In this document: one piece after another, positions 27,923 to 38,034 of the stretch
How positions within the stretch are numbered: the first letter of the stretch is position 1
Layout: the number at the start of each line of letters is the position of its first letter
From: Candidatus Sumerlaeota bacterium
GTDB taxonomy: Bacteria; Sumerlaeota; Sumerlaeia; JAFGJS01
Length of the DNA stretch: 64,000 nt
Assembly (NCBI GenBank): GCA_016928995.1
Contig: JAFGJS010000151.1
Coordinates: forward strand, 1-64,000
Reading direction: 5' to 3'
The notes under the pieces: generated by a model
What the model saw: only the letters and a program-made list of their open reading frames with translations
Told to the model about the DNA's origin: nothing
The model's database searches: none
Made by a program: the position numbers and the translations under genes

Positions 27923-29329
27923 TTACTGAAGCAGCGTCAGCGCGGCCTGGCTGGTCACATTCGCCTGAGCCAGGATCGAGGTGCCGGCCTGCTGCAGAAT
28001 CTGCGCGCGAGTTAATTTCGCCGTTTCTGAAGCAAAGTCGGTGTCGCGAATCCGGGACTCGGATGCGGACAGGTTCTCCGCGGTCGTCTGCAAGTTGGCG
28101 ATGGTCGATTCCAGACGGTTCGTCAGAGCGCCCAGGCTGCCGCGTTGCGAGCTGACCTGTTTCAACGCCGCGTCGATCGTGGTGATGGCGCTGGACGCGT
28201 CGGTCTGAGTCAAGACGCTCACGCTGTTGACTGCGGAGTTGGTGTCCACGGCCACTGTGCCAGCGGTTAAGCCGGCGTCCGCCGGCGAGGTGCCGCCGAT
28301 GGCGATGCTGTCGGCGCTGGTCAGCGTGACGGTGCCTGTGGTCACTGCCGCCGTAACGCCTGTGATCGTGGCGCCGGTGCCAGCCGCGGTGATCTGAATG
28401 TTCCGGCCGTCCTCGGCGGTCAGCACGAGCTGATTGGAGCTGTCCAGCGAAGCCGTCACGCCGGTCTGGTTCGACACGGCGTTGATCGCATCGCGCAACG
28501 CTCCGTCTGAATCATCAGCCGCCACAACAATCGGATCGGAGCCGGAGCCAAAGGTCACGCCGTTGATCGTGATGTTGTTCGTGCCGTTCAGTGTGCCGCC
28601 GGCGATCGCACCGCCCGTCACGCTGTTTTCGTTCACCGTGGCGGTGACGCCCGTCTCGCCTTCCACGCTGTTGATCGCATTCGCGACCGCGATCGCGGAA
28701 AACGTGGCATTCGCCGTGCTCACGCCGTCTGAGGTGGTGCCCCCGACATCCGTGCCGTTGATCAGCAAGTCGCCCGAGGAAAGCGCGGCGGTCATCGCCG
28801 TGCTTGTCACGGACGCCGTGGCGCCGATCGCGCTGGCCCGGAAGTCGCCGATGGTAATGTCCACCGTTTGACCCGCAAATGCGCCGATCTGCAGCGTACC
28901 GGCGAACGCGCCGTTCAGCAGGGTGCTGCCGTTGAACTGAACCGTCGTGGCAATGCGATCCATTTCCGAGATCAGCTGGGTCACTTCCTCTTGGATCGAG
29001 GAGCGGTTCGAGGAACTGTTCGTGTCCGAGGAGGCCTGCACCGCCAGTTCGCGCATGCGTTGCAGTAGATTCACCGTCTCGTTCACAGCGCCTTCAGCCG
29101 TTCCAATCAAGCTGATGCCGTCCTGAGCGTTGCGCACGGCCTGATCCAGACCGCGGATGTTCGAACGTAGGCTCTCGGAAATGGCCAACCCTGCGGCGTC
29201 ATCTCCCGCACGGTTGATTCGAAGACCGGAACTGAGGCGTTCAAGGGATTTCGACAAGAGTTTTGTCGAGCTGTTCAGGTTACGTTGAGCATTCAAGCTC
29301 GTAACGTTAGTGTTGACGTAAAGTGACAT
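27923..29329 (-). CDS. fliC: Flagellin (copy 1)
   Basis: A 468-residue filament subunit exported by the flagellar type III system. The conserved N-terminal D0/D1 region contains NTNVTSLNAQRNL and LSSGLRINRAGDDAAGLAIS. The C-terminal D1/D0 region ends with ILQQAGTSILAQANVTSQAALTL after SLGALTNRLES. The central 250 residues are variable, rich in Thr, Ala and Gly, and probably surface-exposed. GGAGGA precedes the ATG. A strong sigma-28 promoter lies about 210 bases upstream. Confidence 0.95.
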   Translation of the reverse strand: MSLYVNTNVTSLNAQRNLNSSTKLLSKSLERLSSGLRINRAGDDAAGLAISESLRSNIRGLDQAVRNAQDGISLIGTAEGAVNETVNLLQRMRELAVQASSDTNSSSNRSSIQEEVTQLISEMDRIATTVQFNGSTLLNGAFAGTLQIGAFAGQTVDITIGDFRASAIGATASVTSTAMTAALSSGDLLINGTDVGGTTSDGVSTANATFSAIAVANAINSVEGETGVTATVNENSVTGGAIAGGTLNGTNNITINGVTFGSGSDPIVVAADDSDGALRDAINAVSNQTGVTASLDSSNQLVLTAEDGRNIQITAAGTGATITGVTAAVTTGTVTLTSADSIAIGGTSPADAGLTAGTVAVDTNSAVNSVSVLTQTDASSAITTIDAALKQVSSQRGSLGALTNRLESTIANLQTTAENLSASESRIRDTDFASETAKLTRAQILQQAGTSILAQANVTSQAALTLLQ

Positions 29330-29536
29330 TTTTACTATCCTCCGTGATAGTTGTAGAAAAACCTGGCATCCTTGCCAGGGCGCTTATGATCCCAAGCGCG
29401 GGGATCGATAATGTTGATGCTGCCGGACGCTCATCGCGCCGCTCGTGCCGGCGGCCTGTTCTGTCTTGAGTATACGGCCTCCTTTCAGAACTCCTTTTTT
29501 ACTCGATGGACCGCCCACATCGGGCTTTCATAGATT

Positions 29537-29563
29537 TTATCGGCAAACCCAAGCCGAACTTTA
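29537..29563 (-). promoter_or_regulatory. Sigma-28 (FliA) promoter of flagellin copy 1
   Basis: On the minus strand TAAAGTTC is followed by exactly 11 bases and GCCGATAA. This matches the enterobacterial sigma-28 consensus TAAAGTTT-N11-GCCGATAA at 15 of 16 positions. It directs transcription toward the flagellin start at 29329, with a leader of about 200 bases. Confidence 0.85.
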
Positions 29564-29674
29564 GCCGTAAAGAGGTTTTTTTTCACCAACGCAGCTCAAC
29601 CAACCTGTTTTGACACCTGGTATGTCAATGAACATGGGGGCGCCGTGGCGCCCGATGATCCCGCTCAACAAATG

Positions 29675-29718
29675 GCAAGGATGACTGACGCTGCTTCAAA
29701 CGGGCCAATCATCCTTGC
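29675..29718 (-). terminator. Hairpin downstream of flagellin copy 2
   Basis: GCAAGGATGA and TCATCCTTGC pair perfectly over ten bases with a 24-base loop, 29 bases after the stop of flagellin copy 2. Only a few T residues follow on the minus strand, so terminator function is moderate. Confidence 0.4.
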
Positions 29719-29747
29719 GGCTTGAGGGGAATTTTGATGAAGCTCTC

Positions 29748-31193
29748 TTAGCCTTGCAGCAAGGTCAGCACTGCCTGCGGCGTCGTATTGGCCTGCGCCA
29801 GAATCGCCGTGCCGGCCTGTTGCAGGATTTGATTGCGCGTCAATTCCGCGGTTTCCGTGGCGTAGTCCGCGTCGCGGATGCGCGAATCCGAAGCGCTCAG
29901 ATTCTCCGTTACCGTCTGCAGGTTGGACACCGTCGCCTCCAGGCGGTTAGTGATCGCGCCCAGTTCCGCGCGGAAACTGTTCACCTGGCGCAAAGCCGCA
30001 TCCACGATGCGGATCGCCGTATTGGCGCTGCTTTGGGACGTCACGGTGACCGAGTTGATCGCCGTGTTCAGATCCACCGCCACGCCGCCTGCGACCAGGC
30101 TCGTGCCGGCGTAAGTCAGATTCGCGCCAGCCAGGCTGAACGATTCATCGGCGATCAGTGTCAATCCCGCCCCATAAATCGTGTCTATATCGCCATTGGC
30201 CGCGGCCAACCCCAGTTCGTCGGCGATTGAACCCGTTGTGATGACTCGTACATTACGACCATCCTTGGCCGTCAGGATCAGCTCTCCGCTGGCGTTCACG
30301 GTCGCTTCCACGCCCGTTGTATTCGACACCGCGTTGATCGCCTGCCGCAATGCGCCGTCTGAATCGGCGGCCGCCACGTTAGCGATGATCGGAATGCCAT
30401 TGATGGTTAAGGTGTTCACTGTGCCGTCGATATTGATCGCCTGAATACCGGCGGCCAGATCGCCGGTGATCACGTTCTCGTTGACTAGCGCTTCCACGCC
30501 CGTATCGGCGTAAATCGCATTAATGGCGTTCGCCTTGGCGATCGCGCTTGTGGATGGATTCGCCGCCGCCGGCGTGATGCCGTCATCCGCGGAAATCCCG
30601 ACGTCGAAGCCGTTGATGATCATATCGCCATCCGCCAACGCGTTCGCCGTGTCCACGGCGCCGCCGTCCACTTGGGCTGTGGCCCCTAGCGTCGAACCGC
30701 GCATATCGCGGATGTTGATCTCAATCGTCTGATCCGCCTGCGCGCCCACATGAAGTTTTTTGCCGATAAAAGTGCCGTCCAGCAGCTTCGCACCGTTGTA
30801 CTCAAATTGATTCGCGATGCGCTCAATCTCCTCGATCAGTTGCTCCACCTCCAGATTCAGCGAGGCGCGGTTTTGCGGCGAGTTCGTGTCATTCGCCGCC
30901 TGGATCGACAGCTCGCGGATACGTTGTAAGTCGTTCGTCACTTCCGCAACGGCGCCTTCAGCCGTAGCCACCAGGCTAATGCCGTCGTTTGAGTTTCGCA
31001 CAGCCTGCTGCAATCCGCGAATCTCACTGCGTAAACTTTCGCTGATCGCAAGTCCCGCTGCATCGTCGCCAGCCCGGTTGATGCGAAGTCCGGATGATAG
31101 ACGCTCCAATGATTTGCTCAAAGCGTCTGTCGAACCGTACAGATTTCGTTGCGCGTTCAAACTCGCAATGTTTGTGTTGACCACCAGAGCCAT
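29748..31193 (-). CDS. fliC: Flagellin (copy 2)
   Basis: A 481-residue flagellin related to copy 1. The N-terminal domain has NTNIASLNAQRNL and the same LSSGLRINRAGDDAAGLAIS run. The C-terminal end contains ILQQAGTAILAQANTTPQAVLTL. The central region differs from copy 1. AAGGAGGA lies eight bases before the ATG, a very strong ribosome site. Two flagellins in one cluster may give a composite filament. No sigma-28 site as good as that of copy 1 was found upstream. Confidence 0.95.
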   Translation of the reverse strand: MALVVNTNIASLNAQRNLYGSTDALSKSLERLSSGLRINRAGDDAAGLAISESLRSEIRGLQQAVRNSNDGISLVATAEGAVAEVTNDLQRIRELSIQAANDTNSPQNRASLNLEVEQLIEEIERIANQFEYNGAKLLDGTFIGKKLHVGAQADQTIEINIRDMRGSTLGATAQVDGGAVDTANALADGDMIINGFDVGISADDGITPAAANPSTSAIAKANAINAIYADTGVEALVNENVITGDLAAGIQAINIDGTVNTLTINGIPIIANVAAADSDGALRQAINAVSNTTGVEATVNASGELILTAKDGRNVRVITTGSIADELGLAAANGDIDTIYGAGLTLIADESFSLAGANLTYAGTSLVAGGVAVDLNTAINSVTVTSQSSANTAIRIVDAALRQVNSFRAELGAITNRLEATVSNLQTVTENLSASDSRIRDADYATETAELTRNQILQQAGTAILAQANTTPQAVLTLLQG

Positions 31194-31575
31194 GGTACTA
31201 GTCCTCCTTGGATTCGGTTATTCCGCTCTTCCTTGTGATATTTGGTTCCGGGGGTTTCGCTGGAGCTGGGACTTTGCACTCAACATGCCGCATTTCACCT
31301 TGCCGTAGCGAATCCCTGAAATTTTTTGCCGTTGGCAATTTGCAAGGCCCTCTAGCGCAAACGCCGTTCCAATCCATGCCAAACTGGGATCAAACCGCAT
31401 AATATCCAATACATGGCGCTCTGATTATTGGACTTAAATATCCGAGATTCATGCTGATGTGGATATGATGTAATTTTGACAAGGCGGCAAAAAGAGCTGA
31501 AAATGGAAAAACTTGCCGGTTTCGGGATCGTTACGCTTAAGGATATTGATGGAGGCTGCGCCTTCAATAGATGCT
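31194..31575. other. Region upstream of flagellin copy 2
   Basis: This 382-base gap should hold the promoter of flagellin copy 2. The only sigma-28-like site seen is weak (minus strand, TGAA-N15-TCCAATAA, at 31425-31451). A 71-codon open frame here looks random. No RNA gene was recognised. Confidence 0.4.
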
Positions 31576-32694
31576 TTAAATGCGGCTTAATACGTTTTCG
31601 TAGACCTTCTTCACGCGCATAATCATATTTTCCGCGCTGAATTGGGACATTGCACGCGCCCGGGCCTGTTCGCCCATCTCACGGCGCAAGTCGTCATTCT
31701 GTAATAGACGGTTCAGGCAATCGCGCAAAGCCAGGGCATTGGCCGGTTCACAGGTGAACCCCGTGACGCCGTCCACATTCACAAACGGCACGCCCGTGTC
31801 CAAACGGCAGCTCACCACGGGAGTTCCGCTGGCCATCGCCTCGATTTGCGAAAGTCCGTACGCCTCGCTGCGCAAATGGGACGGCAGACAAAAAACATCC
31901 GCCGCCTGCAGATGATCCGCGACCGCCTGATCCGGCAATCCTCCCAGCAACAGGACTTTGCGCCGCAATCCCAGCGTGGCGATCTGCCTTTCCAGTTTTT
32001 CGCGCTCAGGCCCCTCGCCGATCAGCAGGCAGGTGGCGTCCACACCGCTCATAGCCTCGATCAGGTAATCCAATCCTTTATAATAGCGCAGACAGCCCAC
32101 AAACAGAATCAGCGGACCGCCGTGACGTAAGCGGATCGCTCCGGCGCGCTGCATGCGCTCGGGACTGTCGGCAAAGGGCTTCAGGTCGATCCCCAGCGGA
32201 ATCACGTTGCACTTGTGCTTGAAGCGCCGCAGCCACTTGGAACTCTCAAGGTAATGAGGCGATGTCGGCAGGATCATATCCGTCCCCGCCATGAACAGAT
32301 ACTGAAACGGGGCGTAGAGTTTCCCCATCCATTTCTGGCGCACGATGTCGCTGTGATACGTCGCCACGACGCGCCCCTTGGCTCGCGAGACCATCCAGGC
32401 CAGTTCTCCGGTCGGATTCGGCATATGGAAATGCACGATGTCCGCCGGCCAATCACGGATCAGCTGCGGAAACATCGGCGCCACAGGCGCGGACGCCAGG
32501 CGGCGCCGGCAGGGGGCCTTCACGATCTCCACGGCGCCGTAATGCTCGATTGAAAGCTGATTTTCGCGGTTCGCCACCAGCACACGCACCTGGTATTCGT
32601 CGCTGATGCCGCGGCAAAGCAGGTTGAGATGCTTTTCGATCCCGCCGACGATGGGCGGATAAAAATCCTTATAGATATGCAACACTCGAGGCAT
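31576..32694 (-). CDS. GT4-family glycosyltransferase
   Basis: A 372-residue GT-B glycosyltransferase of the GT4 type, which moves a sugar from a nucleotide donor. The N-terminal loop is DFYPPIVGGIEKHLNLL. The C-terminal donor site has LLIGEGPEREKLE and SEAYGLSQIEAMASGTPVV with the conserved Glu-x7-Glu. It is probably cytoplasmic and may build a surface glycan or glycosylate flagellin. The frame is open to 32787, but the ATG at 32694 (MPRVLHIYKD) is the family start and avoids an overlap with the upstream gene. Confidence 0.88.
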   Translation of the reverse strand: MPRVLHIYKDFYPPIVGGIEKHLNLLCRGISDEYQVRVLVANRENQLSIEHYGAVEIVKAPCRRRLASAPVAPMFPQLIRDWPADIVHFHMPNPTGELAWMVSRAKGRVVATYHSDIVRQKWMGKLYAPFQYLFMAGTDMILPTSPHYLESSKWLRRFKHKCNVIPLGIDLKPFADSPERMQRAGAIRLRHGGPLILFVGCLRYYKGLDYLIEAMSGVDATCLLIGEGPEREKLERQIATLGLRRKVLLLGGLPDQAVADHLQAADVFCLPSHLRSEAYGLSQIEAMASGTPVVSCRLDTGVPFVNVDGVTGFTCEPANALALRDCLNRLLQNDDLRREMGEQARARAMSQFSAENMIMRVKKVYENVLSRI

Positions 32695-32740
32695 GTGGTC
32701 AAAGGCCGGCGCTGCTGTCGACGATCTATCCGGGCGGCCG

Positions 32741-33193
32741 CTATTCGGCGCTGTCCGGATGCGCTTCCGGCCGGCTGGCCGCAGCATCGTCTCCGGAACG
32801 TTCGGCGTGCTCCTTGATGATGCGCAGGATCTTATCCTGATCCTGCTCCAGAATGAACACCAGCTTCCGCAGGTTTTGCAACTTGCTCAAGAGATACTCC
32901 AACACGGCGACCAGCGAAACCATCATGAAAAAAAACAAGACATATAGAATATACTGCATCAGCAACTGGCTGCTTGCGCGGGGCGCGAGTTTCAATGTGA
33001 TCGCCGTCAGCAAAAAGCCGATCGTGCTGACGAACAGCGCCAGCAGCAGGAACCGCTCCCACCACTGATCGCTTAAGCGTTCATGCAGGGCCTGATGACG
33101 CTTGATGTTCCGCAGTTCCAGCGCCAGCGAAAGCTCCTGCGCCAGCGTCTTCGGATCACGCGGATAACTGTCGGATTGCTCTTCCTGCGCCAT
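32741..33193 (-). CDS. Small two-helix membrane protein
   Basis: A 150-residue protein with two membrane segments (about 48-70 and 80-103) between a charged N-terminal helix and a helical C-terminal part with an acidic tail. No known family was recognised. The frame is open to 33250, but the ATG at 33193 has AAAGG seven bases upstream. It lies 46 bases before the glycosyltransferase on the same strand, so cotranscription is likely. Confidence 0.65.
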   Translation of the reverse strand: MAQEEQSDSYPRDPKTLAQELSLALELRNIKRHQALHERLSDQWWERFLLLALFVSTIGFLLTAITLKLAPRASSQLLMQYILYVLFFFMMVSLVAVLEYLLSKLQNLRKLVFILEQDQDKILRIIKEHAERSGDDAAASRPEAHPDSAE

Positions 33194-33479
33194 CGTCAAC
33201 CTTTCACGGAATTCAGTTTCAATGGCCCTATTATCGCTGCCCAAATCCAAAAATCAAGCCTGAGTGTGCATGACAGTACTCATCTTGATTCCATGCTTGA
33301 TTGATTCGGTCCTTCCCCATACAATTGGATTCGTTATAAGTGGAGTTAAGTGGGATTTCCCCTCTCAACACAACGCGTAAATGCCCACAATGCCGCTTGC
33401 AATGTGATCCCGGCATGTGCGATGAAACCGCATATGTCGCGGGAAAGGACGCCCACCGGAGGCGCTTTATCATATAGAT

Positions 33480-34949
33480 ATGCTCAAACTCGCTCTATTC
33501 ACCGATATCCATTACATCATCGATTCCAATTCCGGCAAACGCAAGGCGCACATGGGCCGCATCCTGCTGCGCAAGGCCATCCTGCGGATCAACCTGGAAA
33601 TTCAACCGGACCTGACCATCGTGCTGGGCGACTTGATCGACGATGACGCTTCGCCGCAGGCCGAGGCGCAGCTGACTGAACTCGCCCGCGACCTAGGCAA
33701 GCTCGACAGCGGCCTGATCGTCCTGCCGGGCAATCACGATCCCGCGCCCGATGTGTTCTATCGCATCTTGCCGCAACTCCCCGATCCCTGGCTCGACATC
33801 AAGGATTGCCGTATTATTCCCTTTCTGGACGCCGAGGCGCCGGAATGGAACGCTGTGCGGTCCGCTGACGATCTGCGCCGCATGCGGCTCGCGCGCAAAG
33901 GCTTCGATGGGACGATCATCGCCTTGCAGCACGTTCCGCTCTCGCCGCCGGAATTAGAGCTTTGCCGCTTCAACCTGACCAATGCGGCGGATGTGATTGA
34001 GATCATGCGAGGAAACAATATTCAGCTGGTCCTTGGCGGGCATGAGCATGACGGCTTCGATCATGAGCAGGACGGCATCCGCTATTTCTGCGCCGGAGCG
34101 CTATGCGAAGCGCCTTTCCGTTATTATGAGATCGAGATCGATGCAGGACGCACCGAGATCCGCGAACATCAAATCCAGTGGCCCGCGTCGTTGCAGCTCA
34201 TGGATTTGCACAGCCATACCGAGTTCGCCTATTGCTCACAGGACATGGAACTGGCCCTGACTCCGCTGATCGCTCGCGAGATTGGCCTGGACGGCGTTGC
34301 CATCACGGAACATTCCGGACAGCTCTATTTCAGTCGAGACGACTTCTGGAGCGCTGAATACATTCATCGCGGCATCAAAGGCGCCGCTTCCAAGCATAAT
34401 CGCCGCGACGAATATCTGCGTCAGGCGCGCCAGCTTCGCGCGGATGATGTCTGCATCGGCCTCGAAGTCGATTGCGACGCGCATGGCGATCCCGTGATGC
34501 GGCCGAACGACCGCGAGGACTTCGACGTGTTGCTCGGCGCGCTGCACTACATGCCGATCCACGAGATCCGCAATCAAGATCCGGAAAAAGTGTACGATCT
34601 TTTTCTGGCGCAGATGGAGCGTTTCACCGCTTGCGGGATTGATGTGCTGGCCCATCCGTTCCGCCTGCTGAGTGTGAACGGATTGCCCATCCCTGAGCGC
34701 GTCTGGCGAGCGTTGCTTGAGTTGCTCCGGATCAATCATGTCGCCACGGAACTCAACTTCCATCACATCGCTCCCCAGTCGGAGTATGTCCGCGCCTGCA
34801 TCGACGCCGGCGTAAAAATCACGCTGGGCAGCGACGCGCATCAAATCCATAAAATCGGCGAATTAGGGCCGCATCTGCGCTTGCTCCAGGAGCTCGGCTA
34901 TGATGGAGAGCTCAAGGATATTCTATTCGACCCACGCAAGAATAAATAA
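33480..34949 (+). CDS. Metallophosphoesterase-PHP fusion protein
   Basis: A 489-residue protein with two metal-dependent phosphoesterase domains. Residues 1-235 are a calcineurin-like metallophosphoesterase with Asp9/His11, GD (50-51), GNHD (84-87), a lone His151 and GHEH (187-190). Residues 241-489 are a PHP domain with HSH (244-246), TEH near 278, EVDCDAH near 329, AHPF near 391 and SDAH (451-454). Both metal sites look complete. The pair may act in sequence on a nucleotide or phosphosugar, but the substrate is unknown. This domain order is uncommon. No clear ribosome site at the usual distance. Confidence 0.85.
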   Translation: MLKLALFTDIHYIIDSNSGKRKAHMGRILLRKAILRINLEIQPDLTIVLGDLIDDDASPQAEAQLTELARDLGKLDSGLIVLPGNHDPAPDVFYRILPQLPDPWLDIKDCRIIPFLDAEAPEWNAVRSADDLRRMRLARKGFDGTIIALQHVPLSPPELELCRFNLTNAADVIEIMRGNNIQLVLGGHEHDGFDHEQDGIRYFCAGALCEAPFRYYEIEIDAGRTEIREHQIQWPASLQLMDLHSHTEFAYCSQDMELALTPLIAREIGLDGVAITEHSGQLYFSRDDFWSAEYIHRGIKGAASKHNRRDEYLRQARQLRADDVCIGLEVDCDAHGDPVMRPNDREDFDVLLGALHYMPIHEIRNQDPEKVYDLFLAQMERFTACGIDVLAHPFRLLSVNGLPIPERVWRALLELLRINHVATELNFHHIAPQSEYVRACIDAGVKITLGSDAHQIHKIGELGPHLRLLQELGYDGELKDILFDPRKNK

Positions 34950-35055
34950 AAAAATAAGGTCATCTAAAAATTTGAGTCATAGCTAAAAACTTCCGTTCAT
35001 TCAGGCGTCCATGCGGATGATGCTAAAGTTCAGAGCGCCTTGTGGCGAAAAGCAG

Positions 35056-35086
35056 TTGACAAACCGGCGCCCTTCCGCCGCAAAAT
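35056..35086 (+). promoter_or_regulatory. Candidate promoter of topA
   Basis: A perfect TTGACA is followed after 19 bases by CAAAAT, about 55 bases before the topA start. The long spacer is the same as at the candidate before the type IIG gene. Confidence 0.35.
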
Positions 35087-35140
35087 GCTCGCCTTGTTAC
35101 GAAATGACATCATGAAAATCGCAAAAGAGGTTTTTTCTGC

Positions 35141-37495
35141 ATGAGTCCCACTGCACGTAAGTCCCTTGTAATCGTCGAATCGCCAGCCAAAGCCAAAACC
35201 ATCGAAAAATATCTCGGCAAGGATTTCATCGTCGAAGCGTCCATGGGTCATGTGATGGATCTGCCGCGCAGCAGTCTGGGGCTGGATCCAGATAAGGACA
35301 TGACGCCCGAGTATGTGGTGATTGAGAAGAAGGACAAGTTCATCAACAAGATCAAAAAAGCGGCTCGCACGGCCAAGGCGGTTTACCTGGCGCCTGACCC
35401 GGACCGCGAAGGCGAGGCCATCGCCTGGCATATCGCCAGCGTAATCAAAGACCAAGACATCGTCTATCGCGCGACGTTCAACGAAATCACCCGCGACGCC
35501 GTGCGGCAGGCGATTGAAAATCCGGGCCGGCTGAACAAGCATTTATTCGAAGCGCAACAGGCGCGGCGCGTGCTCGACCGCCTCGTGGGCTATAAAATCA
35601 GCCCGTTGCTGTGGAATAAAATCCAACGCGGACTCAGCGCCGGACGCGTGCAATCCGTCGCCGTGCGTATGATTGTGGAGCGCGAAGCGGAAATCAAAGC
35701 CTTCGAGCCGGTAGAGTATTGGACCATTGACGCGCTCGTTTGCCGGACCGAAGAGGCTAAAGCCAAAAAACCGCATTACTTTAAAATGCGCCTGGCGCAG
35801 ATCGACGGCAAAAAAGCCGAGATCGGCGATGAAAAGGAAGCGGCTAAAATCCGCGAGGAGGCGCTCAAGGCCGATTGGATTATCAGCAAAATCGTCGAGC
35901 GCGAAACCAAGCGCTCGCCCGCCGCGCCCTTTATCACCAGCACATTGCAACAAGAGGCCGCGCGCAAGCTGCATTTCTCCGCCAAACAGACCATGATGCT
36001 GGCGCAGCGTCTTTATGAAGGCATCGAAATCGACGAAAGCGAAGGCGAATCGGTGGGTTTCATCACTTATATGCGCACCGACTCGACGCGCGTCGCCGAC
36101 GAAGCCACTAAGGCCGCGCGGAAATATATCTCCGAAAAATATGGCAAGGAATACGCCCCGGCCAAAACGCGAGTCTATAAAACCAAAAAAGGCGCCCAGG
36201 ACGCTCACGAGGCGATCCGGCCCACCTCCATGGAGCGCGAGCCGGAATCCGTGCGCGAGACGCTGGAGGCGATCGATAAAAAACTCTACAAACTCTATGT
36301 GCTGATCTGGAACCGCTTCGTGGCCAGTCAAATGGCCGACGCAACGTTTGACTCCAAGCGTATTGAGGCGATGGCCGGCAAACGTCTGCTTTTCCGCGCA
36401 TCCGGACAGACGCTCAAATTCCCCGGCTTCCTCGCGGTATACGAGGAAGGCATCGACGAGGCGCAAAGCCCCGAAGACGCTGATCCGGACGCGGAAAACC
36501 TGCCGATGGATCTGGCGAAAGGCGGCGCCCTGACGCAAAAAGAAAGCGACCTGATGGCCAATCAGCACTTCACCAAGCCGCCGCCGCAGTTTACCGAAGC
36601 GACGCTGGTCAAGGAGCTGGAAAGCCAGGGCATCGGCCGGCCGTCCACCTATGCGTCGATTATCTCGGTGATCCAGGACCGCAAATTCGTCAATCGCGAT
36701 CAGCAAAAGCGCTTCTCCCCCACGCCGCTGGGGAAAATCATCACGGAAATGCTGACGGCGCATTTCTCGAAAATTCTCGATGTGAAATTCACGGCTTTAA
36801 TGGAAGAGCAGCTCGACGACGTTGAAACGGGCAAGGTGAACTGGTCCACTCTCGTCGAAAACTTCTGGCGGGAGTTTAAGGTGACGCTCGAAGCGGCGCA
36901 AGCCAACATGCGCAATCTCAAGCGCGAAGTGGAGAAGACCGACGAGAAGTGCGACAAATGCGGCGAGGGAACCATGGTCATCCGCTGGGGCCGCAATGGA
37001 CGCTTCCTGGCCTGCGATCAATATCCGAAATGCCGCAACACCCGCCCGTATCTGGAAGACGGCGAAAAGCCGCAAGAGCTTAAATTCGCCAAGCAGCTCT
37101 GCGGCGAATGCGGCGCGAAGATGTACATCAAAACCGGAAAATGGGGGCGCTTCGCCGCATGCTCGCGCTATCCCGATTGCAAAACCATTGAGCCGCTCAA
37201 GACGATGGTCAAGTGCCCCGAAGACGGATGCGACGGCGATCTGGTTGAACGCACATCCAAGCGCGGCAAGGTCTTCTACTCCTGCACGAATTATCCCAAG
37301 TGCGAATTCGTATCCTGGGAAAAACCGATGCCCTTCGAATGCCCCGGATGCAAGAATCCCCATCTGCTCCAGGGACGCAAGGGCGGCAAGGGCTTCGTGC
37401 ACTGCCCGAAATGCGACTATTATGTACCGCTGGATGATTTCCTGAAAGAGCACAGCAGTCATGCTCACGACGAGGAAGGCGGCGAAGAAGCATGA
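35141..37495 (+). CDS. topA: DNA topoisomerase I
   Basis: A 784-residue type IA topoisomerase that relaxes negative supercoils. The TOPRIM domain has [16 protein letters not shown] at residue 10 and [13 protein letters not shown] near 86. The active-site Tyr lies in [12 protein letters not shown] near 308. The C-terminal region carries four Cys-pair ribbons: CDKCGEG, CGECGAK, a CPEDGCDGD motif and CPGCKNP. The last three residues overlap the hslV start. Length is normal for a bacterial TopA with zinc ribbons. Confidence 0.97.
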   Translation: MSPTARKSLVIVESPAKAKTIEKYLGKDFIVEASMGHVMDLPRSSLGLDPDKDMTPEYVVIEKKDKFINKIKKAARTAKAVYLAPDPDREGEAIAWHIASVIKDQDIVYRATFNEITRDAVRQAIENPGRLNKHLFEAQQARRVLDRLVGYKISPLLWNKIQRGLSAGRVQSVAVRMIVEREAEIKAFEPVEYWTIDALVCRTEEAKAKKPHYFKMRLAQIDGKKAEIGDEKEAAKIREEALKADWIISKIVERETKRSPAAPFITSTLQQEAARKLHFSAKQTMMLAQRLYEGIEIDESEGESVGFITYMRTDSTRVADEATKAARKYISEKYGKEYAPAKTRVYKTKKGAQDAHEAIRPTSMEREPESVRETLEAIDKKLYKLYVLIWNRFVASQMADATFDSKRIEAMAGKRLLFRASGQTLKFPGFLAVYEEGIDEAQSPEDADPDAENLPMDLAKGGALTQKESDLMANQHFTKPPPQFTEATLVKELESQGIGRPSTYASIISVIQDRKFVNRDQQKRFSPTPLGKIITEMLTAHFSKILDVKFTALMEEQLDDVETGKVNWSTLVENFWREFKVTLEAAQANMRNLKREVEKTDEKCDKCGEGTMVIRWGRNGRFLACDQYPKCRNTRPYLEDGEKPQELKFAKQLCGECGAKMYIKTGKWGRFAACSRYPDCKTIEPLKTMVKCPEDGCDGDLVERTSKRGKVFYSCTNYPKCEFVSWEKPMPFECPGCKNPHLLQGRKGGKGFVHCPKCDYYVPLDDFLKEHSSHAHDEEGGEEA

Positions 37496-38034
37496 GCGAG
37501 TCCATGGCATTCCGCGGCACGACCATCCTGGCGCTGCGCAAGGACGGCAAGACCGTCGTCGCCGGCGACGGGCAGGTGAGCCTGCAGCAGACCGTGATGA
37601 AACGCAAGGCGCGCAAGGTCCGCCGGATGCACAACGACCAGATCATCTGCGGCTTTGCCGGCGCCACGGCGGACGCCTTCACGCTGTTCGAGCGGCTTGA
37701 AGGCAAACTCAACGAGCATAGCGGAAACCTGCTTCGCGCATGCGTGGAACTGGCCAAGGACTGGCGCACCGACCGCTACCTGCGCCGCCTGGAAGCGATG
37801 CTCATCGCCGCCAGCAAGGACCAGCTGCTCGTGCTTTCCGGCAACGGCGATGTGATCGAGCCGGACGAGGACGTGGCGGCGATTGGCTCGGGCGGAGCTT
37901 ATGCGCTGGCCGCGGCTCGCGCATTGATGGCGCATTCCACGCTCGACGCCGAAGGTATCGCGCGCGAAGCCATGCGCGTGGCCGCCGACATTTGTGTCTA
38001 CACCAATCACGAAGTCACCGTCGAAATCCTTTGA
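37492..38034 (+). CDS. hslV: ATP-dependent protease subunit HslV
   Basis: A 180-residue proteasome-like peptidase. The N-terminal nucleophile is Thr10 in [16 protein letters not shown], exposed after removal of a short propeptide. [15 protein letters not shown] and the later [16 protein letters not shown] are typical. HslV needs the ATPase HslU, whose gene usually follows directly, but no hslU is present here; the next gene is HU. The start overlaps the topA stop by four bases, so translation is coupled. Confidence 0.95.
   Translation: MSESMAFRGTTILALRKDGKTVVAGDGQVSLQQTVMKRKARKVRRMHNDQIICGFAGATADAFTLFERLEGKLNEHSGNLLRACVELAKDWRTDRYLRRLEAMLIAASKDQLLVLSGNGDVIEPDEDVAAIGSGGAYALAAARALMAHSTLDAEGIAREAMRVAADICVYTNHEVTVEIL

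Noticed and set aside
31425-31451. Sigma-28-like site upstream of flagellin copy 2
   Set aside because: TGAA-N15-TCCAATAA has three mismatches to the core elements, too weak to call.
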